Below, piece by piece: positions 1 through 9,054 of a DNA stretch of 33,207 nt. The DNA comes from CAZEAN01 sp964510225. Lineage in GTDB: Bacteria; Planctomycetota; Planctomycetia; Isosphaerales; Isosphaeraceae. The first letter of the stretch is position 1. Each line of letters begins with the position of its first letter. The stretch is from assembly GCA_964510225.1 (NCBI GenBank), contig CAZEAN010000066.1, forward strand, positions 1 through 33,207. Reading direction: 5' to 3'. The notes under the pieces were generated by a model. The model searched no databases. It was given only the letters and a program-made list of their open reading frames with translations, and was not told the DNA's origin. The position numbers were made by a program, and so were the translations under genes.

Positions 1-878
1 CGACAATCGCGGTCTTGATTCTCCCGGAACAAGTTCGGGGGGGGGGCGATCTCGAGGTCGCGACCGACTCTGATCAATCCGGGCCCGGAGTTGACAAACC
101 GAAAGGGGATCCAATCGTGAAGGAGCCACCGGTTGGCTATGCGACCCTGCTCTCCATTCGATCCTACCTCCACATCGTTCTCGGAATGGCCTCGTTCACC
201 TTCGCGTTCGGAGGGTTAGCTTTCTGGTTACCGAAGTATCTTCAAGAAGTAAAATTGTATAGTGAACAAAATGCGTCCTTGATCGTCAGCGGGACTGGAT
301 TCCTTGCAACGATCATCGGGATGGGCTTCGGTGGTTGGCTCGCAGATCTCCTCTCGAAACGTAATCTCGGGGCTATCTTGCTGGTCCCAGGTGCGGCAAT
401 GTTGCTCGCGATCCCGTTCGTCATTGTCGGGCTCTTCAGCAACGTTACCTTGGTAATCGTGGTTAGTGTCTTTTTGGCAGAGATGTTGATGTTCATGAAT
501 ACCGGTCCTTGCAATGCGGCGATTTCTTACGTTGTCCCGTCTCGGATCCGTGGTGTTGCCTACGCCGTCACGATCTTCAGCGTCCATTTTCTCGGCGATC
601 TGTGGTCGGCTCCGTTGATGGGACTGGTCTCGGATCTGATGGGTAAACCAATGCTCATGAATTCTTGGATTGGCGGATTTTTCGATCGTCTCGGTGCGAG
701 CCCAATCGCTCAAGCGGACGGCACGTTTCGGAACCTGACGATCGGCATGCTCGTGGTCTTGCCCCCGATGCTTGCAGGAGGCCTAATCTTGTTGGCCGGG
801 ATCCCTCGCTTTCCACGCGACGTAGAGGCAATGCTCAAGCAGGCCAAACAATCTGGTGAGATTGGTTCGAAAGAGTGA
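1..878 (+). CDS. MFS transporter, C-terminal part (5' truncated by window edge)
   Basis: The open frame runs in from the left edge with no stop, so the TTG at 15 is not the true start. The visible part has a charged, glycine-rich loop (about residues 8-45) and then six hydrophobic segments, as expected for the second half of a 12-helix major facilitator protein. A GGWLADLLSKRN stretch after the second visible helix matches the conserved MFS loop motif (G-x3-D-R/K). The overall look is that of Spinster-like or sugar/organic-acid permeases. The substrate cannot be told. The gene ends 165 nt before mdh and is probably a separate unit. Confidence 0.8.
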   Translation, partial: TIAVLILPEQVRGGGDLEVATDSDQSGPGVDKPKGDPIVKEPPVGYATLLSIRSYLHIVLGMASFTFAFGGLAFWLPKYLQEVKLYSEQNASLIVSGTGFLATIIGMGFGGWLADLLSKRNLGAILLVPGAAMLLAIPFVIVGLFSNVTLVIVVSVFLAEMLMFMNTGPCNAAISYVVPSRIRGVAYAVTIFSVHFLGDLWSAPLMGLVSDLMGKPMLMNSWIGGFFDRLGASPIAQADGTFRNLTIGMLVVLPPMLAGGLILLAGIPRFPRDVEAMLKQAKQSGEIGSKE

Positions 879-1043
879 TGAGGATCGGGGTTGGTTCCCG
901 GTACACTTGGATTGATTCCAACGACTCAGGATCGGGAGCCAGTGAGGTTGAGAGATCGGGACCCCTAGGTCGCTGGACGTTCAGATTGCCCGATTCAACC
1001 GATCCCGAGCCTCAACCCACCCACTGTTTGCAGGAGTCTTGAC

Positions 1044-2039
1044 ATGACCCAGCCGATCAAGGTCGCGGTTACCGGTGCGGCCGGTCAGATTGGCTATGCG
1101 ATGCTCTTCCGGATTGCCTCGGGCGCGGTCTTCGGACGCGATCAGGCAGTGAGCCTCGGTCTACTCGAAATCACCCCAGCGCTCGGCGCGTTGAACGGCG
1201 TGATCATGGAGTTGGACGACTGTGCTTTTCCGAACCTGGAGTCGATCACGGCGTCGGACAAGCCAGAGGAAGCCTTCGCTGACGCCGATTGGATCGTGCT
1301 GGTCGGTGGCAAACCACGGACCAAAGGGATGGATCGGGCCGATCTGATCCGCGAGAACGGGCCGATCTTCACGAACCAGGGGCAAGCGATCAACGCTGTC
1401 GCACCCAAGGCTCGCGTTCTCGTGGTCGCAAACCCCTGTAATACCAATTGCCTGATCGCACGTTCGCACGCACCGAACGTCCCTTCAGAGAACTGGTTTG
1501 CGATGACTCGGCTCGACCAAAACCGCGCGGTGGCACAACTCGCCAAGAAAGCCGGTGTGGGAGCCCGCGAAGTGAGTCGGATGGCGATCTGGGGGAATCA
1601 CTCCAATACCCAGTATCCCGACTACAAGAATGCTCTGATTTCTGGTCAACCCGCGACCAAAGTCATCAACGATGAGGAGTGGCTCTCGACCCACTTTATT
1701 CCAACAGTTGCCAAGCGGGGCGGTGCGATCATCGAAGCCCGAGGTTCTAGCTCAGCCGCATCGGCTGCTAATGCGGCGCTCGACTGCATTCAATCCTGCT
1801 TTACGACCAGCTCCGAAACGGACTGGCACAGCGCCGGGGTTCTCTCGGATGGAAATCCGTACGGTATCCCAGACGGACTGATTTACTCATTCCCAATTCG
1901 GACAATCAGTGAATCCAAATGGATGATTGTCCCTGAACTCCCGATCGATGAGGACGCCCGAAAGCGGATCGATGCTTCCGCAGCTGAACTCCAACAGGAG
2001 CGTGATACGGTTGCCGAGCTTCTCGGCCCCGCACTCTGA
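1044..2039 (+). CDS. mdh: Malate dehydrogenase (NAD-dependent, cytosolic-type MDH)
   Basis: Interconverts malate and oxaloacetate with NAD(H) in the TCA cycle, in the cytoplasm. At 331 residues it has the usual family length. The Rossmann motif GAAGQIG is at residues 11-17. The mobile-loop arginines are R92 and R98 in the PRTKGMDR stretch. N130 lies in VANPCNTN, and LDQNR carries D158 and R161. The catalytic histidine is H186 in WGNHSNTQYPD. This pattern is that of the MDH type 2 group shared by many bacteria and the eukaryotic cytosol. AGGAG at 1032-1036 sits 7 nt before the ATG and fixes the start. A ThuA-like gene follows 49 nt downstream and may be co-transcribed. No key residue is missing. 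Confidence 0.96.
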   Translation: MTQPIKVAVTGAAGQIGYAMLFRIASGAVFGRDQAVSLGLLEITPALGALNGVIMELDDCAFPNLESITASDKPEEAFADADWIVLVGGKPRTKGMDRADLIRENGPIFTNQGQAINAVAPKARVLVVANPCNTNCLIARSHAPNVPSENWFAMTRLDQNRAVAQLAKKAGVGAREVSRMAIWGNHSNTQYPDYKNALISGQPATKVINDEEWLSTHFIPTVAKRGGAIIEARGSSSAASAANAALDCIQSCFTTSSETDWHSAGVLSDGNPYGIPDGLIYSFPIRTISESKWMIVPELPIDEDARKRIDASAAELQQERDTVAELLGPAL

Positions 2040-2088
2040 CCGAATTCAAATCGCGAGCCCAATCCCTTTAGGAAGGAGAACTCGATTG

Positions 2089-2991
2089 ATGAGATTACAG
2101 CGAGACTGGTGTGGAGCGATTGTTGCCTTGGCGGTCTTGGTGGTTGCCTCGGCTGCGATAGCCGACGATGAGCGGCCGATCCGCGCCTTGATCATCGATG
2201 GTCAGAACAACCACAAGTGGATGGAAACGACTCCGGTCTTAGTCGAGATCCTGGAGTCGACTGGGTGCTTCGAGGTCGAGGTCGCTACCTCACCCGCCAA
2301 AGGTGAAGACCTCGATGAATTCCGGCCCAAATTCAACGACTTCGATGTCGTCGTCTCCAACTACAACGGTGCGTTGTGGTCTGAGGCCACCCAAGACGAC
2401 TTGGAATCCTTTGTTGAAGATGGTGGCGGCTTGGTCATTGTCCATGCGGCGAACAATGCGTTCCGATCCTGGCCGACCTACAACCGGATGATCGGTCTCG
2501 GTGGCTGGGGAGGTCGGAATGAGACTGATGGCCCGTACATCCGCTACCGTGAGGGTAAGTTTGTTCGAGACCTTCAGGCGGGTCGCGGTGGAAGTCATGG
2601 TCGGAGACACGCCTTTGTGGTCGACATCCGTAATGCAGACCATCCGATTACCAAAGGAATCCCAACTCATTGGCTGCACAAGACGGACGAACTCTACGAC
2701 CGGCTCCGAGGTCCGGCGGAGGAATTGACGGTGCTTGCCACTGCCTATTCCAACCCGACCACAGGTGGGACAGGTGAGCATGAGCCAGTCTTGATGACGA
2801 TCGACTTTGGTGACGGCAGGGTTTTCCATACGACGCTCGGCCACGACACCACCGCGATGTCCTGTGTCGGGTTCCAGACGACACTTGCCCGGGGCGCCGA
2901 GTGGGCTGCAACTGGCTCCGTGACCATCCCGATCCCCTCCTCAGATTTTCCGGAGGCGAACCAGACGCCCTTGACACCAATTAGAGACTGA
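2089..2991 (+). CDS. Secreted ThuA-like domain protein
   Basis: The start is the ATG at 2089, preceded by GGAAGGAG (2071-2078); the frame is open further upstream but overlaps mdh. The 300-residue product begins with a signal peptide (short basic start, hydrophobic stretch about residues 10-23, then an Ala-rich cleavage region ending AIA-DD). The remainder is a ThuA/trehalose-utilisation type class I glutamine amidotransferase-like fold: it opens with RALIIDGQNNHKW, then GGGLVIVHAANNAF (the usual nucleophile-elbow region, without a cysteine), HPITKGIP, and a late DFGDGRVFHTTLGHD. In planctomycetes such proteins are exported and often found with glycoside or oxidoreductase genes. The molecular function is not established; a carbohydrate-related role is inference. 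Confidence 0.88.
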   Translation: MRLQRDWCGAIVALAVLVVASAAIADDERPIRALIIDGQNNHKWMETTPVLVEILESTGCFEVEVATSPAKGEDLDEFRPKFNDFDVVVSNYNGALWSEATQDDLESFVEDGGGLVIVHAANNAFRSWPTYNRMIGLGGWGGRNETDGPYIRYREGKFVRDLQAGRGGSHGRRHAFVVDIRNADHPITKGIPTHWLHKTDELYDRLRGPAEELTVLATAYSNPTTGGTGEHEPVLMTIDFGDGRVFHTTLGHDTTAMSCVGFQTTLARGAEWAATGSVTIPIPSSDFPEANQTPLTPIRD

Positions 2992-3031
2992 GGCTCCCCA
3001 TCGAGGCACCAAGGAGGGTGTCTTCGATGAG

Positions 3032-3313
3032 TCACTCAAACTTTGGCAGCGGTGCCCACGGCATAAACGCCGCACGACGGTACTGCTGCTTCATATCAGC
3101 CGCGTACTCGGCGTAATAGCGATGGAATTTCAATACCCCTGGGCTTGTTTCGACTTCGAGAGCGAACCTGGATACCTTTTCATTATTTGAAGCAATCGCT
3201 GCACGCTGAAGGCAATAGACCGATCGCCAGCCGCCGACAACAATGAGCGGTATGAGGGCAATCACCAACACTAACGCTGCTAGTTTCAACGTCGATTGTG
3301 TTTTGTTTGACAT
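3032..3313 (-). CDS. Small single-pass membrane protein of unknown function
   Basis: The predicted product has 93 residues from the ATG at 3313; a GTG at 3325 would add four. A single hydrophobic segment (about residues 9-27) follows a short basic N-terminus, giving a signal anchor with the rest outside the cytoplasm. The C-terminal half has the pattern HRYYAEYAADMKQQYRRAAFMPW. This resembles, from memory, a tail of the type Y-H-x-x-(L/M)-x-x-K-Y-x-R-A-A-x-x-P-W seen in small planctomycete hypothetical proteins. It is transcribed divergently from the DUF1559 gene across 276 nt. No clear Shine-Dalgarno sequence is visible. Function unknown. Confidence 0.6.
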   Translation of the reverse strand: MSNKTQSTLKLAALVLVIALIPLIVVGGWRSVYCLQRAAIASNNEKVSRFALEVETSPGVLKFHRYYAEYAADMKQQYRRAAFMPWAPLPKFE

Positions 3314-3589
3314 TGGTACTGTCACTCACTCGCTGTCTTGGTGGTGAAACATGGGTGCTGATCGAAGTCTCTGCCTGCTGATCGATTGTATATCAGCGTG
3401 CGCTTTTCTGTACTAATAACTATAGCGATCCGGCGAATCGCTCCTCTGTGAGAAATACAACGCTGGATTTTGAAGATTCGTTGAAATCGAACGTAGATCT
3501 GCCTCGTTGACTTGATCCTTGCACTAGGGGCTGTCAAGCTCGGATTGATCATCTCACGCCCACCTCAACCCCACGAGTCTTTTCCAGCT

Positions 3590-4609
3590 ATGCACTCCCG
3601 CCTTGACCAACGCAGTGGATTTACCCTGATCGAACTCCTCGTCGTGATTGCGATCATCGGTGTCTTGATCGCGCTGCTGTTGCCGGCGGTCCAGTCAGCC
3701 CGCGAAGCGGCACGACGGACCCAGTGCATCAACAACATGAAACAGCTTGGCTTGGCTCTCCACAATTACGAGAGTGCTGTTGGTGCCTTGCCGCCGTCGA
3801 TTGTGATGACCGGCTTTGAGAACACCGTGACTTGGTGGGTCGGCTGGAGCGTCCATGGCCGACTCCTTCCTTTGATCGAACAGTCGAATGCCTATGCCGC
3901 AATCAATTTCGATTACCCCGGTGATAGTCCTGAAAATGTGACCGTCACTAAACAAGACATCGCGGTCTTCATTTGTCCAAGTGAACTAAACCCCGATCCA
4001 ATCGGTGACAAGGTCGGTATTGCTCACCCCTTGAATTATGGATTTTGCATGGGTGACTGGTACGTTTTCGGTGGCTTCAATGCCACAGAAAGCCGGGCTG
4101 CCTTTACACCGAACAGGAGCCGGACCTGGTCGAGCTTCAAAGATGGTTTGAGCAACACAATCGTTTGTGCCGAGGTCAAAGCGAATCAACTCCTCCTCCG
4201 CGATTGTGGTGGACTTGCGAATGTCAATGAAATGAACAACCTCCCGCCGACCACTGCGGATCATCTGGCAATTGTCCCCGAATACAACGGCGGTGCCTGC
4301 GACTTCCGGACGGGGCACACTGAATGGACTGACGGTCAGTCGCACCAGGCCGGCTTTACCTCAGCTTGGACACCAAACCGAGTGACCGGAAGCGACCTCG
4401 GTGAGGATCTTGACATCACCGGTCAGCGCGAGAAACGCGGCGGCCCAACCTTCGCCGCGGTCACGAGCCGAAGCTACCATCCCGGCGGTGTGAATGTGCT
4501 GCTCGCCGATGGATCGGTACGATTCATCAAAGAGTCGATCGATGGTGAAACCTGGAGAGGTCTCTGCACCATCCGAGGTCGTGAAGTGATCAGCGCTGAT
4601 CAGTTTTAA
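3590..4609 (+). CDS. DUF1559 protein with prepilin-type N-terminus
   Basis: The start is the ATG at 3590, which places the prepilin motif at the N-terminus; the frame is open further upstream. The 339-residue product has a type IV prepilin/pseudopilin leader: cleavage is expected between G10 and F11 (RSG/FTLIELLVV), with E15 at the canonical +5 position and a hydrophobic helix to about residue 30. The REAARR-x-QC-x-NN-x-KQ-x-GLALHNY stretch is typical of DUF1559. The C-terminus carries the H-x9-DG motif (H297 to DG 307-308). Planctomycete genomes carry many paralogues, thought to be pseudopilin-like surface or secretion-associated proteins. The individual role is unknown. No minor pilin or secretion genes are adjacent. 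Confidence 0.92.
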   Translation: MHSRLDQRSGFTLIELLVVIAIIGVLIALLLPAVQSAREAARRTQCINNMKQLGLALHNYESAVGALPPSIVMTGFENTVTWWVGWSVHGRLLPLIEQSNAYAAINFDYPGDSPENVTVTKQDIAVFICPSELNPDPIGDKVGIAHPLNYGFCMGDWYVFGGFNATESRAAFTPNRSRTWSSFKDGLSNTIVCAEVKANQLLLRDCGGLANVNEMNNLPPTTADHLAIVPEYNGGACDFRTGHTEWTDGQSHQAGFTSAWTPNRVTGSDLGEDLDITGQREKRGGPTFAAVTSRSYHPGGVNVLLADGSVRFIKESIDGETWRGLCTIRGREVISADQF

Positions 4610-4636
4610 TCCTCAGGAGTGTCGAAAGAACCTCCC

Positions 4637-5449
4637 ATGAGCACCTTTCCGGTCGCGATTGTTCAGATGAGTGTTGTGGGGGGTGATCCTGATCACAATC
4701 TGCAGGTTGCCAAGCAAAGGATCGCACAAGCGGCTGAACGTGGGGCTGCCTTAATCCTCTTACCCGAAGCATTGGATCTCGGTTGGACTGATCCTTCCAG
4801 TCGGTCATTCGCGACGACGATTCCAGATGGATCCTCCTGCCGACGCCTCCGCAATGCAGCAATGCAGCACGGGGTTCATCTCTGTGGAGGAATTACGGAA
4901 CGGTCTGGTGACGCCGTCTATAACGCAGCGGTCCTGATCAGTCCCGAAGGTGAGGTCCTCCTCCACCATCGAAAGCTCAATGAGCTAGAGATTGGACATC
5001 CGTACTATGATCAGGGGGATCGTCTCGGGGTCGCCGAGACATCGTTGGGGAGGATCGGACTGATGATCTGCGCCGATGCCTTTGCCGATGGATTGATCGT
5101 TGGTCGAACGCTTGGTCTGATGGGGGCGGACCTGATTCTCTCGCCGTGTGCCTGGGCTGTTCCATCGACGTTCAACCATAAAGTGACCCCATACGGGCAG
5201 CTCTGGCTCGACTCGTACCGTCCAGTTACACGGGAGTTTGAACTCTCGGTTTGCGCCGCGAGCAATGTGGGACCGATTACGGGCGGACCCTGGGCGGGTA
5301 GGCATTGCATCGGGCACTCACTTGCAATGGACCATGCAGGGAACGTCATCGCTCAAGGCCCCTTCGGTGTTGATGCCGAAGCAATCCTAATCGTCGAGAT
5401 CACGACGAGCCCTCGACCGACCCGAGGTGATGGTTGGTGGACGTCTTAA
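4637..5449 (+). CDS. Carbon-nitrogen hydrolase (nitrilase superfamily amidase)
   Basis: This is a cytoplasmic hydrolase of non-peptide C-N bonds, about 270 residues. The catalytic triad is visible: E44 in LLPEALDLG, K113 in LHHRKLNELE and C145 in LMICADAFA. The start is the ATG at 4637, giving MSTFPVAIVQMSVVGGD; a GTG at 4619 would add six residues. AGGAG at 4615-4619 is rather far from the ATG. It lies 27 nt after the DUF1559 gene and 119 nt before the DUF1501 gene. Substrate cannot be assigned: relatives include N-carbamoyl-amino-acid hydrolases, omega-amidases and deaminated-glutathione amidases. Confidence 0.88.
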   Translation: MSTFPVAIVQMSVVGGDPDHNLQVAKQRIAQAAERGAALILLPEALDLGWTDPSSRSFATTIPDGSSCRRLRNAAMQHGVHLCGGITERSGDAVYNAAVLISPEGEVLLHHRKLNELEIGHPYYDQGDRLGVAETSLGRIGLMICADAFADGLIVGRTLGLMGADLILSPCAWAVPSTFNHKVTPYGQLWLDSYRPVTREFELSVCAASNVGPITGGPWAGRHCIGHSLAMDHAGNVIAQGPFGVDAEAILIVEITTSPRPTRGDGWWTS

Positions 5450-5568
5450 TCGCTGCGATCGGATCGACACAGAAGCTTCACAACGACCGGAGGCAATGGT
5501 ACAACCAAGGGAAGGTTGAACCGTTGTCAAACTTGAAGCCTGACGATTTAATCTCGGAGGTCCCGCCC

Positions 5569-7059
5569 ATGATCCGAGTCCTTGGCGGCCCGAAGCGGCT
5601 TTGTGATGGCCTTACGCGCCGTGATCTCCTACAACTCGGGGCCTTCGGCTTGCTTGGGCTCGGTGGTTCGAGCATGGGGACCTCCGCCGAGACTCGTTCC
5701 CCACTACCGGGATTCGGTCAGGCGAAGTCTTGCATCTTGCTCTACCTCTACGGAGCACCGAGCCAGCTCGAGACCTTCGACCCCAAACCTGAGGCCCCTC
5801 TTGAGGTCCGAGGTGAGCTGGGGACGATCGATAGCGCGATTCCAGGAGTCCAACTCTGCGAAGGGCTTCCTCGACTTGCACAGGTTCTTGATAAAGTTAC
5901 GATCCTCCGATCGCTTACGCATGAACATCCGATTCATGGTGTTGCGTTTGCGACCACTGGGATCCCTCGGATCGAGTTACCGATGGAACTCAACCCGAGA
6001 GACGCGCGACACTGGCCCTACATTGGTTCAGTAGTGGACGCCGTGGACCGGGTCCAACGAACCGGTGGCCCGCTTCCTGAGATTCCCGGGAACATCGGAC
6101 TACCCTGGGCGTTTAGCAGTCGACGGGTCGGTGAAGTTGCGCGCGCTGGACCGTACGGTGGCTTCCTTGGTCCTTCGGCTGATCCCGTCTGGGCGGAGTT
6201 CAAAGGTGCAGGTACGGTCTCAGCCCGCAAGACGCTTCAGGAAAAGATCTGGGAAGGACCAGAACCCTACCGAGGGATCAATCCGGACGGTCGATTCCAA
6301 TTTGCGGAAGTAACAAACCGTCCTCCGTTCTTGACGATCGACCGGCTCGACAAGCGGCGTTCCCTCTTGGAACAGCTAGAATCAGCACGACCGGATTGGG
6401 ATCGAGCACTCGAAGCGACTGGAATGGACGAACAACGGGCAATGGCGTACGGTCTGATCCGTTCTGATCGTCTCACCCGAGCCTTCGATCTTGGCGACGA
6501 ATCGCCAGCGACTCGAGATCTCTACGGGATGACGCTCTTTGGTCAATCCTCCTTGACCGCCCGCCGCCTGATCGAGGCGGGTGGACGGTTTGTCTCGGTC
6601 TTCTGGGACGAATATGGCCTCGCCGGCACCGGCTGGGACACCCATTGGGACCACTACCCGAGGATGAAGGATGAGCTGCTCCCGGGCCTCGATCAGACAG
6701 TGTCAGGCTTGATCCTCGACCTCCATCAGCGCGGGATGCTGGAGGAGACGCCTGTTGTTGTGCGCAGTGTACATGGACGCACCCCGAAACAGAACCGAGC
6801 GGTTGGTGGAGGACGCGATCATTGGTCGCGTTGCTACTCCCTCCTCCTCGCCGGAGGTGGCATTGCCCGTGGTCAAGTAGTCGGTCGTTCCGATCGGATT
6901 GGCTCTGATCCAGCAGAGCGTCCGATCTCACCGAAGGATCTACTCGCAACGATCCTCCACCTCTTGGGGATCGATCCCAGTTCCGAGTGGAACGACCGCC
7001 AAGGACGGCCCCTCCCCTTGATCGCCAAGGGTGCCGTGATTCCTGAGGCTCTTGCCTGA
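5569..7059 (+). CDS. DUF1501 family protein, Tat-exported
   Basis: The start is the ATG at 5569, supported by GGAGG at 5556-5560 (spacing 8); the open frame reaches back to 5434 but overlaps the nitrilase gene. The 496-residue product begins with a twin-arginine signal (T-R17-R18-DLLQLG, then a Gly/Leu-rich segment). The body shows the DUF1501 pattern: CILLYLYGAPSQLETFDPKP, ILRSLTHEHPIHG, GWDTHWDHYPRMKDELLPGLDQ, and a late GGGRDHWSRCYSLLLAGGGIARGQVVG. The fold is related to sulfatases/alkaline phosphatases. In planctomycetes DUF1501 genes usually sit beside DUF1549/DUF1553 genes; here it stands alone next to a convergent sulfatase. Biochemical activity is unknown. Confidence 0.93.
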   Translation: MIRVLGGPKRLCDGLTRRDLLQLGAFGLLGLGGSSMGTSAETRSPLPGFGQAKSCILLYLYGAPSQLETFDPKPEAPLEVRGELGTIDSAIPGVQLCEGLPRLAQVLDKVTILRSLTHEHPIHGVAFATTGIPRIELPMELNPRDARHWPYIGSVVDAVDRVQRTGGPLPEIPGNIGLPWAFSSRRVGEVARAGPYGGFLGPSADPVWAEFKGAGTVSARKTLQEKIWEGPEPYRGINPDGRFQFAEVTNRPPFLTIDRLDKRRSLLEQLESARPDWDRALEATGMDEQRAMAYGLIRSDRLTRAFDLGDESPATRDLYGMTLFGQSSLTARRLIEAGGRFVSVFWDEYGLAGTGWDTHWDHYPRMKDELLPGLDQTVSGLILDLHQRGMLEETPVVVRSVHGRTPKQNRAVGGGRDHWSRCYSLLLAGGGIARGQVVGRSDRIGSDPAERPISPKDLLATILHLLGIDPSSEWNDRQGRPLPLIAKGAVIPEALA

Positions 7060-7077
7060 CCAGAGGCGCTTGCCTGA
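7042..7077 (+). repeat. 18-bp tandem duplication of the end of the DUF1501 gene
   Basis: Two adjacent 18-bp units (7042-7059 and 7060-7077) match at 16 of 18 positions. Each encodes Pro-Glu-Ala-Leu-Ala-stop in the DUF1501 frame, so the terminal codons and stop have been duplicated in register. The second copy is followed by the palindrome GCCTGAGTCAGGC (7072-7084). Confidence 0.8.
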
Positions 7078-7116
7078 GTCAGGCTCGTTTCTGCCGTCTC
7101 GTTGTAGACCACAAGG

Positions 7117-8805
7117 TCAGGGCATCGGGTAGACTTGTGCTCGACTTGCCCAGATCTTCCAACAATCGGCCATCGCTACAACACGGTCAGGATGTGCGGC
7201 AGAAACGTCGTTCGTCTCTGCCTGATCCTTAGAGAGATTGTAGAGTTCCCAATCACCCTCTGGACGTGCAACAAGCTTCCACTCGCCGATCCGAATCGCC
7301 TTGTTGCCAAAATGCTCGAAGTAGATCGCATCGTGACCGGGACGATTACCTTCTTGGAAGATCGGTACGAGGCTCTGACCTTCGATCCCCTCCAGTGACT
7401 CCTCTTGGTCAACCCGGGTGCCACTCACTGCCACGCCGGCTAGGTCAAGGCATGTCGGTACAATATCAATCACATGACCAGGAGCCTCGGTGATCGTTCC
7501 TTCAGGAAGTTGAATCCCCTGAGGCCAGTGAGCGATTAACGGGGTCCGGATACCGCCTTCGTACATGGTCGCTTTAAACAGCCGGAACGGTGTGTTGGCC
7601 ACATTCGCCCAACGTGGTCCGATACCAGCATAGGTCGTCTCGGGACCGGGCAACTGCTCTTTGGGTTTTCCGTTGCCATAGTAGATGACCGGATGGCCAT
7701 CTCTTGTTTCCGAGTTCCGATCAAATCCAGGCCGGGATGGTACTTCGCGACTGGCGCCATTGTCAGAGAGAAGGAGGATCAGGGTGTTTTGATCGAGATT
7801 TCGCTCCTCTAACGCTTGAATCATCCGGCCGATCCCTTGGTCGACTCGATCAATCATTGCTGCATGGCAGGCCATTGCTGCTCCGTCCCACTGAGCGTCC
7901 GGATTCTCAGTCCAAGACGGACGACCCGTGCCAAACGCTGGGCTCAGTGTCGTTGAGTTACTATCGAGGATGCCTAGCTCCAATTGACAACGGTAACGTG
8001 CTTCTCGGACCGCATTCCAACCGACTTGATAGGTTTTGCGGTAACGTGCAATGTCCACTGGGAGAGCATGGAGTGGCCAGTGTGGTGCACAGTGCGCCAC
8101 GTACAGAAAGAATGGCTTGTGGTTCTGAGCGAGTTGATGAATCGTCTCCACAGTACGATCGTTGAGTGCTTCAGTAATGTAGTAGTCTTCCGGTACATCC
8201 AGGACAGCCTCGGTGCCTTCGACGAGGCTAAAGGGATCAAAGTAATCAACAACACCCCAGATTATTCCGTAAAACTGATCAAAGCCACGATGGATTGGGT
8301 AAGAATCCAGATCAGCAAAAGACAAGCGTGGTTGTTGATGATTGAGTTCGAGGAGATGCTGATCGCGTTCTTTCGTCAGTGACAAATGCCACTTACCCAG
8401 CATCGCTGTCTGATACCCCGCGTCGTTAAGCAATTCGGCAATTGTCGGTATCTCAGGATCGAGCTGTCCGCGGTATCCGGGCAACCCTGCGTCGAATGTC
8501 ATACGCCCGAGACCAACTTGATGGGGATAGCGTCCGGTGAGTAAGGAAGCCCTGGTAGGACAGCAGCGTCCCGTATTGTAGAATGAGGAGAACCGGAGTC
8601 CCTTTGACGCTAGTCTGTCGATGTTGGGTGTACGGACCTCACCACCAAAACAGCCAAGATCACTCCACCCCATATCGTCGAGCATCACCAGGATGATGTT
8701 CGGCCTGCTAACTTCTTTTTCATGAGCGTGGACAGGCTGAATACCGATTCCCACCCAACCGATGGTCAAACAGAGCTGAAACCAACGCGAGTGAAGATGA
8801 GGCAT
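7117..8805 (-). CDS. Sulfatase (arylsulfatase-type, formylglycine-dependent), secreted
   Basis: This 562-residue protein hydrolyses sulfate esters, probably on sulfated polysaccharide or other sulfated organics outside the cytoplasm. A signal peptide covers about residues 1-27 (hydrophobic core, then PVHA). The metal site begins with D43-D44 in LVMLDDMGWSDLG. The active-site signature is C81-C-P-T-R85 followed by ASLLTGR, so C81 is the residue converted to formylglycine. K138/H140 (GKWHL), H242 (APHWPLH) and D348-N349 (LLSDNG) complete the expected site. No maturation enzyme is encoded in the window. It converges on the DUF1501 gene with about 57 nt between stops, and diverges from an aldo/keto reductase across 249 nt in which I see no other gene. 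Substrate is unknown. Confidence 0.95.
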   Translation of the reverse strand: MPHLHSRWFQLCLTIGWVGIGIQPVHAHEKEVSRPNIILVMLDDMGWSDLGCFGGEVRTPNIDRLASKGLRFSSFYNTGRCCPTRASLLTGRYPHQVGLGRMTFDAGLPGYRGQLDPEIPTIAELLNDAGYQTAMLGKWHLSLTKERDQHLLELNHQQPRLSFADLDSYPIHRGFDQFYGIIWGVVDYFDPFSLVEGTEAVLDVPEDYYITEALNDRTVETIHQLAQNHKPFFLYVAHCAPHWPLHALPVDIARYRKTYQVGWNAVREARYRCQLELGILDSNSTTLSPAFGTGRPSWTENPDAQWDGAAMACHAAMIDRVDQGIGRMIQALEERNLDQNTLILLLSDNGASREVPSRPGFDRNSETRDGHPVIYYGNGKPKEQLPGPETTYAGIGPRWANVANTPFRLFKATMYEGGIRTPLIAHWPQGIQLPEGTITEAPGHVIDIVPTCLDLAGVAVSGTRVDQEESLEGIEGQSLVPIFQEGNRPGHDAIYFEHFGNKAIRIGEWKLVARPEGDWELYNLSKDQAETNDVSAAHPDRVVAMADCWKIWASRAQVYPMP

Positions 8806-9054
8806 GACACTGCTCGCTGTATCGTAGAGTCACTTTCTGAGATTCTGCTTGTGCTCGAACAGAGTTGGAAGTGGCATCGTAACAGTGATCTTATGGGGTT
8901 GCAATGATGAGAGACGAAGCCACCAAAGCGGAGATGTTGTTGTAATCCCGATCGCTCAGTACGATACAATCCTCGGGGAGTTGAACGATCGATCGAGGCG
9001 GTAGCGCGTCGACATCTCTAGTCTCTCGACATTCGAAACGTGGTTGATGATCCA

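Noticed and set aside
3424..3441. AGCGAT...ATCGCT inverted repeat between the small membrane protein and the DUF1559 gene
   Set aside because: Six-base arms with a 7-nt loop are expected often by chance, and no promoter can be placed around it.
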